From assembly GCA_018668475.1 (NCBI GenBank), contig JABJCZ010000212.1:1-8236 (forward strand): a DNA stretch of 8,236 bases, given 5' to 3'. Under the pieces are notes generated by a model. It made no database searches and was not told the origin of the DNA. It saw only the letters and a list, made by a program, of their open reading frames with translations. The DNA is from Alphaproteobacteria bacterium. GTDB lineage: Bacteria; Pseudomonadota; Alphaproteobacteria; UBA828. Position numbers and translations under genes: made by a program. Shown here in pieces: positions 1 to 5,923 of this stretch (the first letter of the stretch is position 1; every line of letters starts with the position of its first letter).

Positions 1-280
1 CCGGTCCGATCAGGGGTTGGATAGCGTCACATACGCCTGGCACTGAATGAGCCTTGAGCCCTATCAACACATAGTCCTGAGGACCGGCTTCCGCCGGGTC
101 ATCAGTGCAGTGCGGATGTGCGACCTTTTCATCATCACCGACGCGCAGACGAATGCCGTTCTTGCGCATTGCATCAAGGTGTGGCCCCCGGGCGATCAGC
201 GTTACGTCGACGCCGCCGAGGGCAAGCTCGGCTCCAAGATATCCGCCAATGGCGCCGGCGCCAAAAATGCAAAGACGCAT
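1..280 (-). CDS. Ketopantoate reductase family protein (PanE/ApbA), partial
   Basis: The minus strand reads from an ATG at 280-278 to the window edge without a stop, giving 93 residues of the N-terminus. It opens with MRLCIFGAGAIGGYLGAELA, a Rossmann dinucleotide-binding loop (GAGAIG, residues 7-12), followed by VTLIARG and later VLIGLKAHSV. The Lys in LKAHSV matches the conserved Lys of the family. Members reduce 2-ketoacids such as ketopantoate with NADPH in the cytosol; the C-terminal domain with the catalytic residues lies outside the window. The start codon shares one base with the stop of the upstream acyl-CoA synthetase (TAATG), which indicates translational coupling. Because of that partner, a substrate other than ketopantoate is possible; I infer family only, not true panE function. 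Confidence 0.85.
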   Translation of the reverse strand, partial: MRLCIFGAGAIGGYLGAELALGGVDVTLIARGPHLDAMRKNGIRLRVGDDEKVAHPHCTDDPAEAGPQDYVLIGLKAHSVPGVCDAIQPLIGP

Positions 281-1821
281 TATTCCAGCCCCAGTTTTTC
301 AGCGAGGCCAATGCGCTGGAGTTTGCCGGTCGCCCCTTTGGGGATCTCCTCGAGGAACAGCACTTTGCGCGGCACCTTGAAATCGGCAAGCTGTTTGGCG
401 GCAAACTCACGCAGTTCCTTGTCGGTCAATTCCTCGCCCTCCCGCAACACAATTGCGGCGGCCACATCTTCACCGAGTTTGTCATGCTTTACGGCAAACG
501 CGACGGCCTGGGCCACGGCCGGATGCTGCATCAGCACATCGTCAACCTCGCGCGGAGATACCTTTTCACCACCGCGATTGATGATTTCTTTCAGGCACCC
601 GGTCAGTCGCAGATAGCCCTCGTCGTCGATAATCCCCTGATCGCCAGTGCGGAACCAGCCGTTGGTGAATGCGCCAGCGTTGGCGTCAGGATTATTCTCG
701 TATCCGTCGGTTACGTTTTCGCCGCGGATCACAATCTCGCCGAGGTCGCCGGCCTTCAGGATGTTGCCATCAAGGCTCATGATGCCAACCTCTGGCCCGG
801 CAGCAATACCAACGTAGCCTGGTTTTTGATCGCGTGGCGGCAGCGGGTTGCTCGCCATTTGATGCGCCGCTTCCGTCATGCCATAGGATTCAATGATGGG
901 TGCGCTGAAGGTCTTCTCAAGCTCTTCCATAACCGGGGCCGGCAGGGACGACGATGACGAACGGATTAAGCGCAGCGGGTTGCGCTCAATGACGTCGGTA
1001 TTGCGCGACGCGCGTGTAAGGATCGCCTGATGCATGGTTGGTACGGCTGTGTACCAAGTTGGTTTTTCGGCATCCATCCACTTGAAGAAGCGCAGTGCGT
1101 TGAAGCCCGGCGTGCAGGAGACGCTGGCCCCGCCATAGAGTGACGAGAGGACGGCTGCGATCAGTCCGTGAATATGGAACAGCGGCATGATGTTCAGGCA
1201 GTGGTCCTTGGGTTCAAGCTCCAGCCAGCCTGAAATATTGCGCGCCGATGCGCATACATTGCGATGGCTAAGCGGCACAATTTTTGGTCGGGATGTTGTG
1301 CCAGACGTGTGCAACACGAGAGCAATATCGCTGTCTTGTGCCTTGCCGCCGTTGGTGGCAGGTGCGCCGCCGTCGATGGCCAACTCAAACGTGCCGGCGG
1401 GCTCATCCATTTGCGGCGTCAGCGCCACGATCGGAATGCCCAGTTTATCCGCGGCCGCGCGGGCAGGTGTGTCGTCACCGACTTGCAAGATCAGTGCCTT
1501 CGCACCAAGGTCCGACAGATAAAATTCAAACTCGTCAGCCCGATACGCCGGGTTGAGCGGTGCGGCTGTGGCTCCGGCAGCAACAGCGATAAACGCCGTC
1601 GCCATTTCCGGCCCGTTAGGCAGCACAATGCCAACACGGTCGTTGCGGCCAATGCCTGCGGCATTAAACGCAGCGACGGTGTTGTCTACCAAACGGTTCA
1701 GACCACCAAAATCAAGTGGCGCCCGGTCCGGCGCGGCAATAGCCGTGGCGTCGGTGGCGCCGCGCGAAAGTAATTCAGTGACGGTTGTGGCGTCGGCTGT
1801 GGGAGCCATTGTAGAAGCCAT
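280..1821 (-). CDS. AMP-dependent acyl-CoA synthetase, oxalyl-CoA synthetase-like
   Basis: This 513-residue adenylate-forming ligase would activate a carboxylate to acyl-AMP and then to the CoA thioester in the cytosol. Visible motifs are the P-loop TSGTTSRPK (172-180), PLFHIHG (213-219), ESYGMTE (311-317), RTGD (391-394), INRGGEKVSP (414-423) and PKGATGKLQR with the catalytic Lys500. TWYTAVPTMHQ (255-265) and EAAHQMASNPLPP (317-329) resemble the Pcs60/AAE3 oxalate-CoA ligase branch, from memory of those sequences. The A8 motif reads GCLKE (408-412) where the family has GR.K(D/E), so a normally conserved Arg is Cys. I chose the ATG at 1821 because AGGAG lies 10 bases upstream (1836-1832); in-frame ATGs at 1857 and 1890 have no ribosome site. 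The PanE-family gene follows with a one-base overlap. Substrate is uncertain. Confidence 0.9.
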   Translation of the reverse strand: MASTMAPTADATTVTELLSRGATDATAIAAPDRAPLDFGGLNRLVDNTVAAFNAAGIGRNDRVGIVLPNGPEMATAFIAVAAGATAAPLNPAYRADEFEFYLSDLGAKALILQVGDDTPARAAADKLGIPIVALTPQMDEPAGTFELAIDGGAPATNGGKAQDSDIALVLHTSGTTSRPKIVPLSHRNVCASARNISGWLELEPKDHCLNIMPLFHIHGLIAAVLSSLYGGASVSCTPGFNALRFFKWMDAEKPTWYTAVPTMHQAILTRASRNTDVIERNPLRLIRSSSSSLPAPVMEELEKTFSAPIIESYGMTEAAHQMASNPLPPRDQKPGYVGIAAGPEVGIMSLDGNILKAGDLGEIVIRGENVTDGYENNPDANAGAFTNGWFRTGDQGIIDDEGYLRLTGCLKEIINRGGEKVSPREVDDVLMQHPAVAQAVAFAVKHDKLGEDVAAAIVLREGEELTDKELREFAAKQLADFKVPRKVLFLEEIPKGATGKLQRIGLAEKLGLE

Positions 1822-1974
1822 GGGGCCGTCTCTCCTACCGGTGTTGTTATTGTTCATGATGTGGGCGGCGCGAAGTGTGCCCGAGCGCATGCGTCGGAAA
1901 AACCGAAAAATTCAGTATTGAGGAGAATAACGGTACTAACCGGGAATTAGGGGGCGAATTTCAGGCTACTGAAT

Positions 1975-2469
1975 TCAGGCTGCGGCAGCGAAAGGTCGTG
2001 CGCCCGCAGAGAGAAATTCGATGCGTCGATCACGTACCATTGTTGCTTGATACGCTTCCGTCGGATTGAACCGGTAATGGCCGTTCAACGCATCACGGGC
2101 ATGAGGGTTGGTGTTTGCGCCTGATTCCTGCGCCATAAGTTGCGCCAAAAATGGTGAGCGCGGGCGCCCGATGCCACTGTCCGCCAACTCGGCATGAGTA
2201 TTGGATGATCCTGGGGTTTCCGCTCCCACCAGCGCCAGTGCTGTGCTGCCCGAATTGCCGGGGCGGGCGTCGTCGCCTGTCTTTTTGGCCTCGTGCCCTA
2301 CGGATGGCGGCAGGAATGACGGCTTGTGCACCTTCTCCACAGGCTGCGGGCGCTGCGTTTGACGCGCCGCGCGCTCGGCTGAATAGCCGCCTGGTGGAAC
2401 AACCGCGAGAAACCCGGAGGCCTGGGCCGAACCACTGTTGCCTGTCAGTGGAACCATAGGTGCTGCCAC
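1975..2469 (-). CDS. Hypothetical protein with C-terminal FLAQ-containing segment
   Basis: I do not recognise a named family. The 164 residues have a Pro/Gly/Ala/Ser-rich, probably disordered N-terminal two thirds (1-100). A more ordered C-terminal segment (about 104-155) contains SPFLAQLMAQE, then HYRFNPTEAYQ and RDRRIEFLS. Small alphaproteobacterial proteins with FLAQ.(I/L).AQ followed by a Tyr-containing tail are familiar to me, but no function is known. No signal peptide, membrane segment or catalytic motif is visible. The start is uncertain: GTG at 2469 has AAGGA almost adjacent, which is too close, while ATG at 2457 (160 residues) has it 13 bases upstream. The stop is TGA at 1977-1975. 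It is divergent from the GGDEF/EAL gene across a 390-base region and lies 153 bases upstream of the acyl-CoA synthetase on the same strand. Confidence 0.65.
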   Translation of the reverse strand: MAAPMVPLTGNSGSAQASGFLAVVPPGGYSAERAARQTQRPQPVEKVHKPSFLPPSVGHEAKKTGDDARPGNSGSTALALVGAETPGSSNTHAELADSGIGRPRSPFLAQLMAQESGANTNPHARDALNGHYRFNPTEAYQATMVRDRRIEFLSAGARPFAAAA

Positions 2470-2587
2470 GTCCTTTCGGGACAGAATAGAAAGCTACTGT
2501 GATCGATCCTCTTAAACATAACTGTATTTATGTACAAAATCCACAATAATCGGCGGTTTTCGGCGTTTTACCGCAATTCTAGGGAAA

Positions 2588-2637
2588 TTAACCATGATAT
2601 ATGTAGGTAGAAACTATTAACCATACTTGTTAACCAT
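2588..2637 (+). promoter_or_regulatory. Three TTAACCAT boxes, candidate CtrA-type sites
   Basis: TTAACCAT occurs exactly at 2588-2595, 2617-2624 and 2630-2637. TTAACC is the half-site recognised by the alphaproteobacterial cell-cycle and motility regulator CtrA (classic consensus TTAA-N7-TTAAC). The second and third copies are separated as TTAA-N9-TTAA, two bases wider than the classic full site, so they may act as separate half-sites. The third copy ends five bases before a candidate -35 box, a usual position for an activator. Binding by CtrA is inferred from the motif only. Confidence 0.45.
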
Positions 2638-2642
2638 AAGTA

Positions 2643-2671
2643 TTGTGGTTGTTTCGGGGCATTAATATTTT
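2643..2671 (+). promoter_or_regulatory. Candidate sigma70-type promoter for the GGDEF/EAL gene
   Basis: TTGTGG (2643-2648) and TATTTT (2666-2671) are separated by 17 bases, which fits a housekeeping promoter of moderate quality. Transcription would begin near 2678 and give a leader of about 180 bases before the ATG at 2860. The TTAACCAT boxes lie immediately upstream. This is a pattern match in an AT-rich region and could be chance. Confidence 0.3.
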
Positions 2672-2859
2672 CTATTGGAGGGTGTTTGTTCAATTTTTGT
2701 TAACAACCGCCGTCGTAGATTTAGCACCGTAGCGGTAGTTTCGAGATACGCCCCGATACCGAGTCATTTGGCCACTTTTGCGTCGCTATCGTGGCGTTGC
2801 CAATCGAGCGTCGATGGTGTGGTTCACAGTGTTGTTTGCAGACAGGACAAATTGTTGCG

Positions 2860-4578
2860 ATGGGTGATTCCCGTACCGAACTTGATTGCCTCCGGGCTGC
2901 ACTGACAGCTTCCGGTGATGCGGCTTACAGCTGGGATGTAAGAACCGGATCCATCGGCTGGCATGGTGGTGCGCGCGAATTGCTCCGCGTCGATGATTTG
3001 GTCGAGTTCGGCCATGCCGAAAAATATTTGTCCCGCGTGAGCCCGGACAGTATCGCTGATCTGCGGCGAGCCCATGCTGACCAGGCGCAAACCGGCGACC
3101 GTTTTAGTTGCACCTATGAAATTACCCGTGGTGACGGCAGCCTTGCCTGGATCGAAGACCGTGGTTGGTTTGAGCGCGCGCCCGACGGCGAGCCGATCAG
3201 GATTATTGGCGCGATCCGAGGTGTGGACGAGCGCCAGGGCGAAGACGTGCGCATGGCGCGGCTTACCAACTATGATGACCTGACCGGCCAGTACAATCGC
3301 TACCGGCTTCGCGAGGCTCTGGAACAATCTCTGGAATACGCAATTCGCTACCAGTCGTCAGGTGTGTTCCTGGAAGTCGGAATCGACAATTTGCCGCTCA
3401 TTCATGACACCTATGGACGCGAGGTTGCCGAACAGATCGTCGTTGCGGTCAGCAGAGAGCTGGACCGCTGCCTTAGGGCAAGCGACGTCGTAGGCCGTAT
3501 TGCCCATGATCAGTTTGGTGTTGTGTTGAACGGCTGTGTTGGCCAGGACATTCCGACGACAGCCGAGAAGATTTTGATGGCCGTGCAGCATGCGTCGGTC
3601 GTCACACCCAAGGGGCATCTTCCGGTTACGGTATCTGTCGGCGCCGTCTCGTTTCCGAGCTCTGTCAGAACAGCGCATGATGCGATGGCCAAGGCTGATA
3701 TTGCGCTGGAGAAAGCGCGTCGGTCGGGTCACAACTGCTTCAGCCTTTATAATCTCTCCGAATCCCAATTACAGGATCTGCGCGATAGCCTGGCGGTGGC
3801 CGAACTGGTGCAATCATCGCTTCGCCAGAATCGCCTTAATCTGCATTTTCAGCCCATCGTGTCGGCCAAAACCAACAAGCCGGCTTTCTACGAGTGCCTG
3901 TTGCGGATGCATGATGAGAACGGCACGGCCATTCCTGCCGGTGATTTTCTGCCCGTGGCTGAAAGAATGGGGCTGGTCCGCTCGATTGATCGCTTTGTGC
4001 TCGACCTGGTTCTCAACGAGCTCTTCGAGAGTGACCGCGCCAATCTGGCCATGAATATTTCAACCTTGTCGACCACAGATCCCACCTGGCTTCGGGCCTT
4101 GACGTCACGAGTCGCCAGCCGCCCCGATGTCGCCGGGCGCCTGCTGGTCGAGATTACTGAAACAACCGCCCTTCAGGATGTGAGCGAGACCATTCGTTTC
4201 GTCGCGGCGTTGCAGGAAATGGGGTGCAAGGTCGCACTAGACGACTTTGGCGCGGGCTACACATCCTTCCGGCATTTGCAGGAACTCTCGGTCGACATGG
4301 TCAAGATCGACGGGTCCTTTGTGCAGACGATTTTCGAAAGCTCGAATTCCGAACTGTTCGTCTCGACGCTTCAGGCCTTCGCCGATGGCCTCGGTCTTGA
4401 TACGGTTGCCGAGTGTGTCGAAAATTCCGAGGCGGCTGCAATACTGGAGGCCCACGGCATCGGGTATCTGCAAGGGTATCATTTTGGCCGTCCGGAACCG
4501 CGCAGACCGTGGTTGGAACACGACGACCGCCAAGCCACACCGACGGTCGTGCAGGACCTGGCGGCGCTACGCCACTAA
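2860..4578 (+). CDS. PAS-GGDEF-EAL protein, probable c-di-GMP phosphodiesterase
   Basis: The 572-residue cytosolic protein has no visible membrane segment. Residues about 12-123 form a PAS-like sensor (SWDVRTGSIGWH, YEITRGDGSLAWIEDRG). Residues about 135-297 are a GGDEF domain whose signature is AHDQF (215-219), so diguanylate cyclase activity is not expected; an RASD tetrad (206-209) sits at the spacing of the inhibitory RxxD site. Residues about 310-550 are an EAL domain with ECLLR (345-349), Asn399, EITE (431-434), DDFGAGYTS (461-469), Lys482, AECVE (517-521) and LQG (537-539). All expected metal and catalytic positions are present, so hydrolysis of c-di-GMP is likely. I prefer ATG 2860 (AGGA 12 bases upstream) over GTG 2791, which has no ribosome site. 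Nothing in the window links it to PHB; CtrA-type boxes upstream suggest cell-cycle or motility control. Confidence 0.93.
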   Translation: MGDSRTELDCLRAALTASGDAAYSWDVRTGSIGWHGGARELLRVDDLVEFGHAEKYLSRVSPDSIADLRRAHADQAQTGDRFSCTYEITRGDGSLAWIEDRGWFERAPDGEPIRIIGAIRGVDERQGEDVRMARLTNYDDLTGQYNRYRLREALEQSLEYAIRYQSSGVFLEVGIDNLPLIHDTYGREVAEQIVVAVSRELDRCLRASDVVGRIAHDQFGVVLNGCVGQDIPTTAEKILMAVQHASVVTPKGHLPVTVSVGAVSFPSSVRTAHDAMAKADIALEKARRSGHNCFSLYNLSESQLQDLRDSLAVAELVQSSLRQNRLNLHFQPIVSAKTNKPAFYECLLRMHDENGTAIPAGDFLPVAERMGLVRSIDRFVLDLVLNELFESDRANLAMNISTLSTTDPTWLRALTSRVASRPDVAGRLLVEITETTALQDVSETIRFVAALQEMGCKVALDDFGAGYTSFRHLQELSVDMVKIDGSFVQTIFESSNSELFVSTLQAFADGLGLDTVAECVENSEAAAILEAHGIGYLQGYHFGRPEPRRPWLEHDDRQATPTVVQDLAALRH

Positions 4579-4601
4579 TTCATTTTTTATGGGTGTCTCG
4601 G

Positions 4602-4619
4602 GTGGTTTGCGCCAACCAC
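4602..4619 (+). terminator. Hairpin after the GGDEF/EAL gene
   Basis: GTGGTT (4602-4607) and AACCAC (4614-4619) form a perfect 6-base stem with a 6-base loop. It is followed by GATTTT, a short T-run. It begins 23 bases after the stop of the plus-strand gene and before the convergent phaR end, where a terminator is expected. The T-run is short, so strength is doubtful. Confidence 0.4.
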
Positions 4620-4626
4620 GATTTTG

Positions 4627-4656
4627 GGCGAGCAACCAATTTATTTGTCGCTCGCC
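4627..4656 (+). terminator. Second hairpin between convergent genes
   Basis: GGCGAGC (4627-4633) and GCTCGCC (4650-4656) make a perfect 7-base stem with a 16-base loop, followed on the plus strand by GTATTTTT. The right arm lies within the last codons of phaR on the other strand. It may act as a back-up terminator for the plus-strand transcript; on the minus strand no T-run follows. Confidence 0.35.
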
Positions 4657-5336
4657 GTATTTTTGCGCGCCAAGGCCTCAAGCTCACTCTGCATTTCCGC
4701 GAGTTTGTCTCTGAGGCCGGATATATCGTCGGAGCCCTGCTCCGTCGGCGAGGTATCGGATCGGGCGTCTCGAGTGGCCGTGGCACGTTCAGCGCCACCG
4801 CGTGCCGCTGCTGCGGCACCTGGCGCAAACATACCGAGTGAGCGCTCGAACACCGCCATATTGCGCCGCGCCATGTTTTCCATTTCAGCAAACGGGTTGG
4901 TGCTGCCAAGTGACTCGGTGATTTTTTCGCGCATCTGCTCCTGATTGTGCACGAAACTCTCCATCGCGACCTCAAGGTAGCCGGGCACAAAGCTTTGCAT
5001 GTTGTCGTCGTAGAGGCGGATCAGCTGACGCAAAAAGCCGATCGGCAGCATGGATTGGCCCTTCGACTCTTCTTCGACAATGATCTGGGTCAGCACCTGG
5101 CGCGTGATGTCCTCGCCGGTCTTTGCGTCGTGGACAACAAACTCGTTCCCGTTCTTCACCATTCCGGCCAGGTAGTCGAGCGTCACATAGCTGCTTGAAG
5201 ACGTATTATAGAGGCGCCGATTCGCATATTTTTTTATGATGATGGGCGCTTCGCCATTGCCTACGGCGCTGGCACCGGCTTTACCGGTTCCTGCGTCTTC
5301 GGTCCCTGCTTTGTGATCTGGCGGCGCATCGGCCAT
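4641..5336 (-). CDS. phaR: PhaR, polyhydroxyalkanoate synthesis repressor
   Basis: The 231-residue protein is a repressor that binds DNA and PHB granules and controls phasin and synthesis genes. After a low-complexity N-terminus (1-30), residues 33-92 match the PHB/PHA accumulation regulator DNA-binding domain: IKKYANRRLYNT, SYVTLDYLAGMV, DAKTGEDITRQVLTQIIVEEE. Residues about 97-136 match the PHB_acc granule-binding repeat (LPIGFLRQLIRLYDDNMQ, VPGYLEVAMESF, NQEQMR). A short coiled coil (about 204-224) ends the protein. I chose ATG 5336 because GGAGG lies 10 bases upstream; the longer reading from 5390 adds 18 unlikely residues without a ribosome site. It is divergent from the synthase operon across 170 bases, the usual arrangement for a local regulator, and is convergent with the GGDEF/EAL gene. 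Confidence 0.95.
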   Translation of the reverse strand: MADAPPDHKAGTEDAGTGKAGASAVGNGEAPIIIKKYANRRLYNTSSSSYVTLDYLAGMVKNGNEFVVHDAKTGEDITRQVLTQIIVEEESKGQSMLPIGFLRQLIRLYDDNMQSFVPGYLEVAMESFVHNQEQMREKITESLGSTNPFAEMENMARRNMAVFERSLGMFAPGAAAAARGGAERATATRDARSDTSPTEQGSDDISGLRDKLAEMQSELEALARKNTASDK

Positions 5337-5406
5337 TGAGCCGTTCCCTCCAACCCTGTTTCTGGCGGGCCCAAGGCCGCCGGTTTCCAAAATAGTTTGT
5401 CAGGTA

Positions 5407-5456
5407 TTGCTGCGCCGCGCAAATTCTTGTTGCGGCGCGGTATAAACCGCATACCG
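5407..5456. promoter_or_regulatory. Inverted repeats in phaR/synthase divergent region, candidate PhaR operator
   Basis: Two overlapping dyads lie midway between the divergent genes. CTGCGCCGC (5410-5418) pairs with GCGGCGCGG (5432-5440) over nine positions with one G-T wobble; within it TTGC/GCAA arms flank 5407-5422. CGGTAT (5438-5443) and ATACCG (5451-5456) form a perfect 6-base dyad with a 7-base centre, sharing CGG with the first repeat. Characterised alphaproteobacterial PhaR operators are GC-rich TGC/GCA palindromes, so the first dyad is a reasonable operator. This is inferred from position and symmetry. Confidence 0.4.
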
Positions 5457-5494
5457 AAGGTGCGGCATCGGCCCATGCAAGCGCAGGAGCATGT

Positions 5495-5500
5495 TACAAT
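5495..5500 (+). promoter_or_regulatory. Candidate -10 box of the synthase operon
   Basis: TACAAT differs from the TATAAT consensus at one base and ends six bases before the ATG at 5507. Transcription would start at or next to the start codon and give a leaderless mRNA. No good -35 box is seen 16-18 bases upstream (CCCATG region), so an activator or another promoter may be needed. Confidence 0.3.
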
Positions 5501-5506
5501 GCGGCC

Positions 5507-5923
5507 ATGACAACTTCGGACAAAGGCCCGACCCGAGGGCCGGAGGCGAAAAATACCGGCAACGCTGAACAGCTGGTCCGGCAGTTTCTCGACCTCTGGC
5601 AGGATCAGATCAGCGCGCTGGCAGCCGACCCGGCGACGGCGGGCATGATGGCGGGCTGGCTCAAGGTGCAGGCGTCGATGGCGGAATTGGCCATGGGTGC
5701 AGGCCAAGCGATGATGGAGGCGGCCAGTGGGACCACAGAACCTGTCAGCGCCGGCACGAACCGGGCCTCGCCCGTTGCCGCTGCATCTCGGCGCCGCGAT
5801 GATGATGTGGCAGAGCTCGCTCGCCGCATTGCAGATTGCGAGGCACGGCTTGCTGCCCTGGAAGGCGCCGCTGGACGCAAAAGCAGCAACCCTGCAAAAC
5901 GACCTCGAAGCCGCAAATCCTGA
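5507..5923 (+). CDS. Small PhaE/PhaR-subunit-like partner of PHA synthase
   Basis: This 138-residue protein is probably the non-catalytic subunit of a two-subunit PHA synthase. The N-terminal part has a short helix with QFLDLWQDQISALAADP (26-42) and continues to about 70 as predicted helix. A low-complexity linker (75-97) leads to DDDVAELARRIADCEARLAALE (98-119), which resembles the heptad C-terminal region of class III PhaE that ends in R.(I/L)...E.RALR. The tail is basic (KSSNPAKRPRSRKS). It is much shorter than class III PhaE (about 300 residues or more) and near class IV PhaR in size. It lies directly upstream of phaC and overlaps it by 197 bases. The ATG at 5507 has no Shine-Dalgarno site at normal spacing (AGGAG is 17 bases away). 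A phasin-like or other granule role is the alternative. Confidence 0.6.
   Translation: MTTSDKGPTRGPEAKNTGNAEQLVRQFLDLWQDQISALAADPATAGMMAGWLKVQASMAELAMGAGQAMMEAASGTTEPVSAGTNRASPVAAASRRRDDDVAELARRIADCEARLAALEGAAGRKSSNPAKRPRSRKS
5716..5729 (+). promoter_or_regulatory. Ribosome-binding site and GTG start of phaC inside upstream gene
   Basis: GGAGG (5716-5720) is followed by six bases and then GTG (5727-5729). Spacing and sequence are near ideal, which decides the phaC start in favour of GTG 5727 over the ATG triplet at 5799-5807, which lacks any such site. The site lies within codons for residues 70-75 of the upstream small subunit. Confidence 0.6.

Larger units (their letters stand above)
2470..2859. 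promoter_or_regulatory. AT-rich divergent intergenic region
   Basis: This 390-base stretch holds no convincing gene. The part from about 2505 to 2705 is markedly AT-rich compared with both flanks. It contains three TTAACCAT boxes, a further palindromic GTTAAC at 2699-2704, an 8-base inverted repeat (CCACAATA at 2541-2548, TATTGTGG at 2641-2648), and a small inverted repeat GCGGT/ACCGC at 2553-2574. It must carry promoters for the hypothetical gene (minus) and the GGDEF/EAL gene (plus). From about 2705 to 2859 base composition returns to coding-like GC, but the in-frame GTG at 2791 has no ribosome site, so I treat this as a long leader. Confidence 0.6.

Noticed and set aside
118..957. 279-residue plus-strand frame opposite the acyl-CoA synthetase
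   Set aside because: It is antisense to a gene with clear family motifs, its product shows no recognisable domain, and it has no ribosome site.
1970..1977. TGAATTCA palindrome at the end of the hypothetical gene as a terminator
   Set aside because: The 8-base palindrome has no loop and no T-run, and overlaps the stop codon by chance composition.
2588..2637. TTAACCAT repeats as replication iterons or a CRISPR remnant
   Set aside because: There are only three 8-base copies with unequal spacing, no DnaA boxes or replication gene, and no spacer structure; regulator half-sites fit better.
2791..2859. GTG-started extension of the GGDEF/EAL protein by 23 residues
   Set aside because: There is no Shine-Dalgarno site before the GTG, and the added residues (Cys- and Trp-containing) are not PAS-like; the ATG at 2860 is better.
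5337..5390. 18-residue N-terminal extension of PhaR
   Set aside because: There is a good GGAGG before ATG 5336 and none before the upstream start; the extension is Gly-rich and not conserved in the family as I know it.
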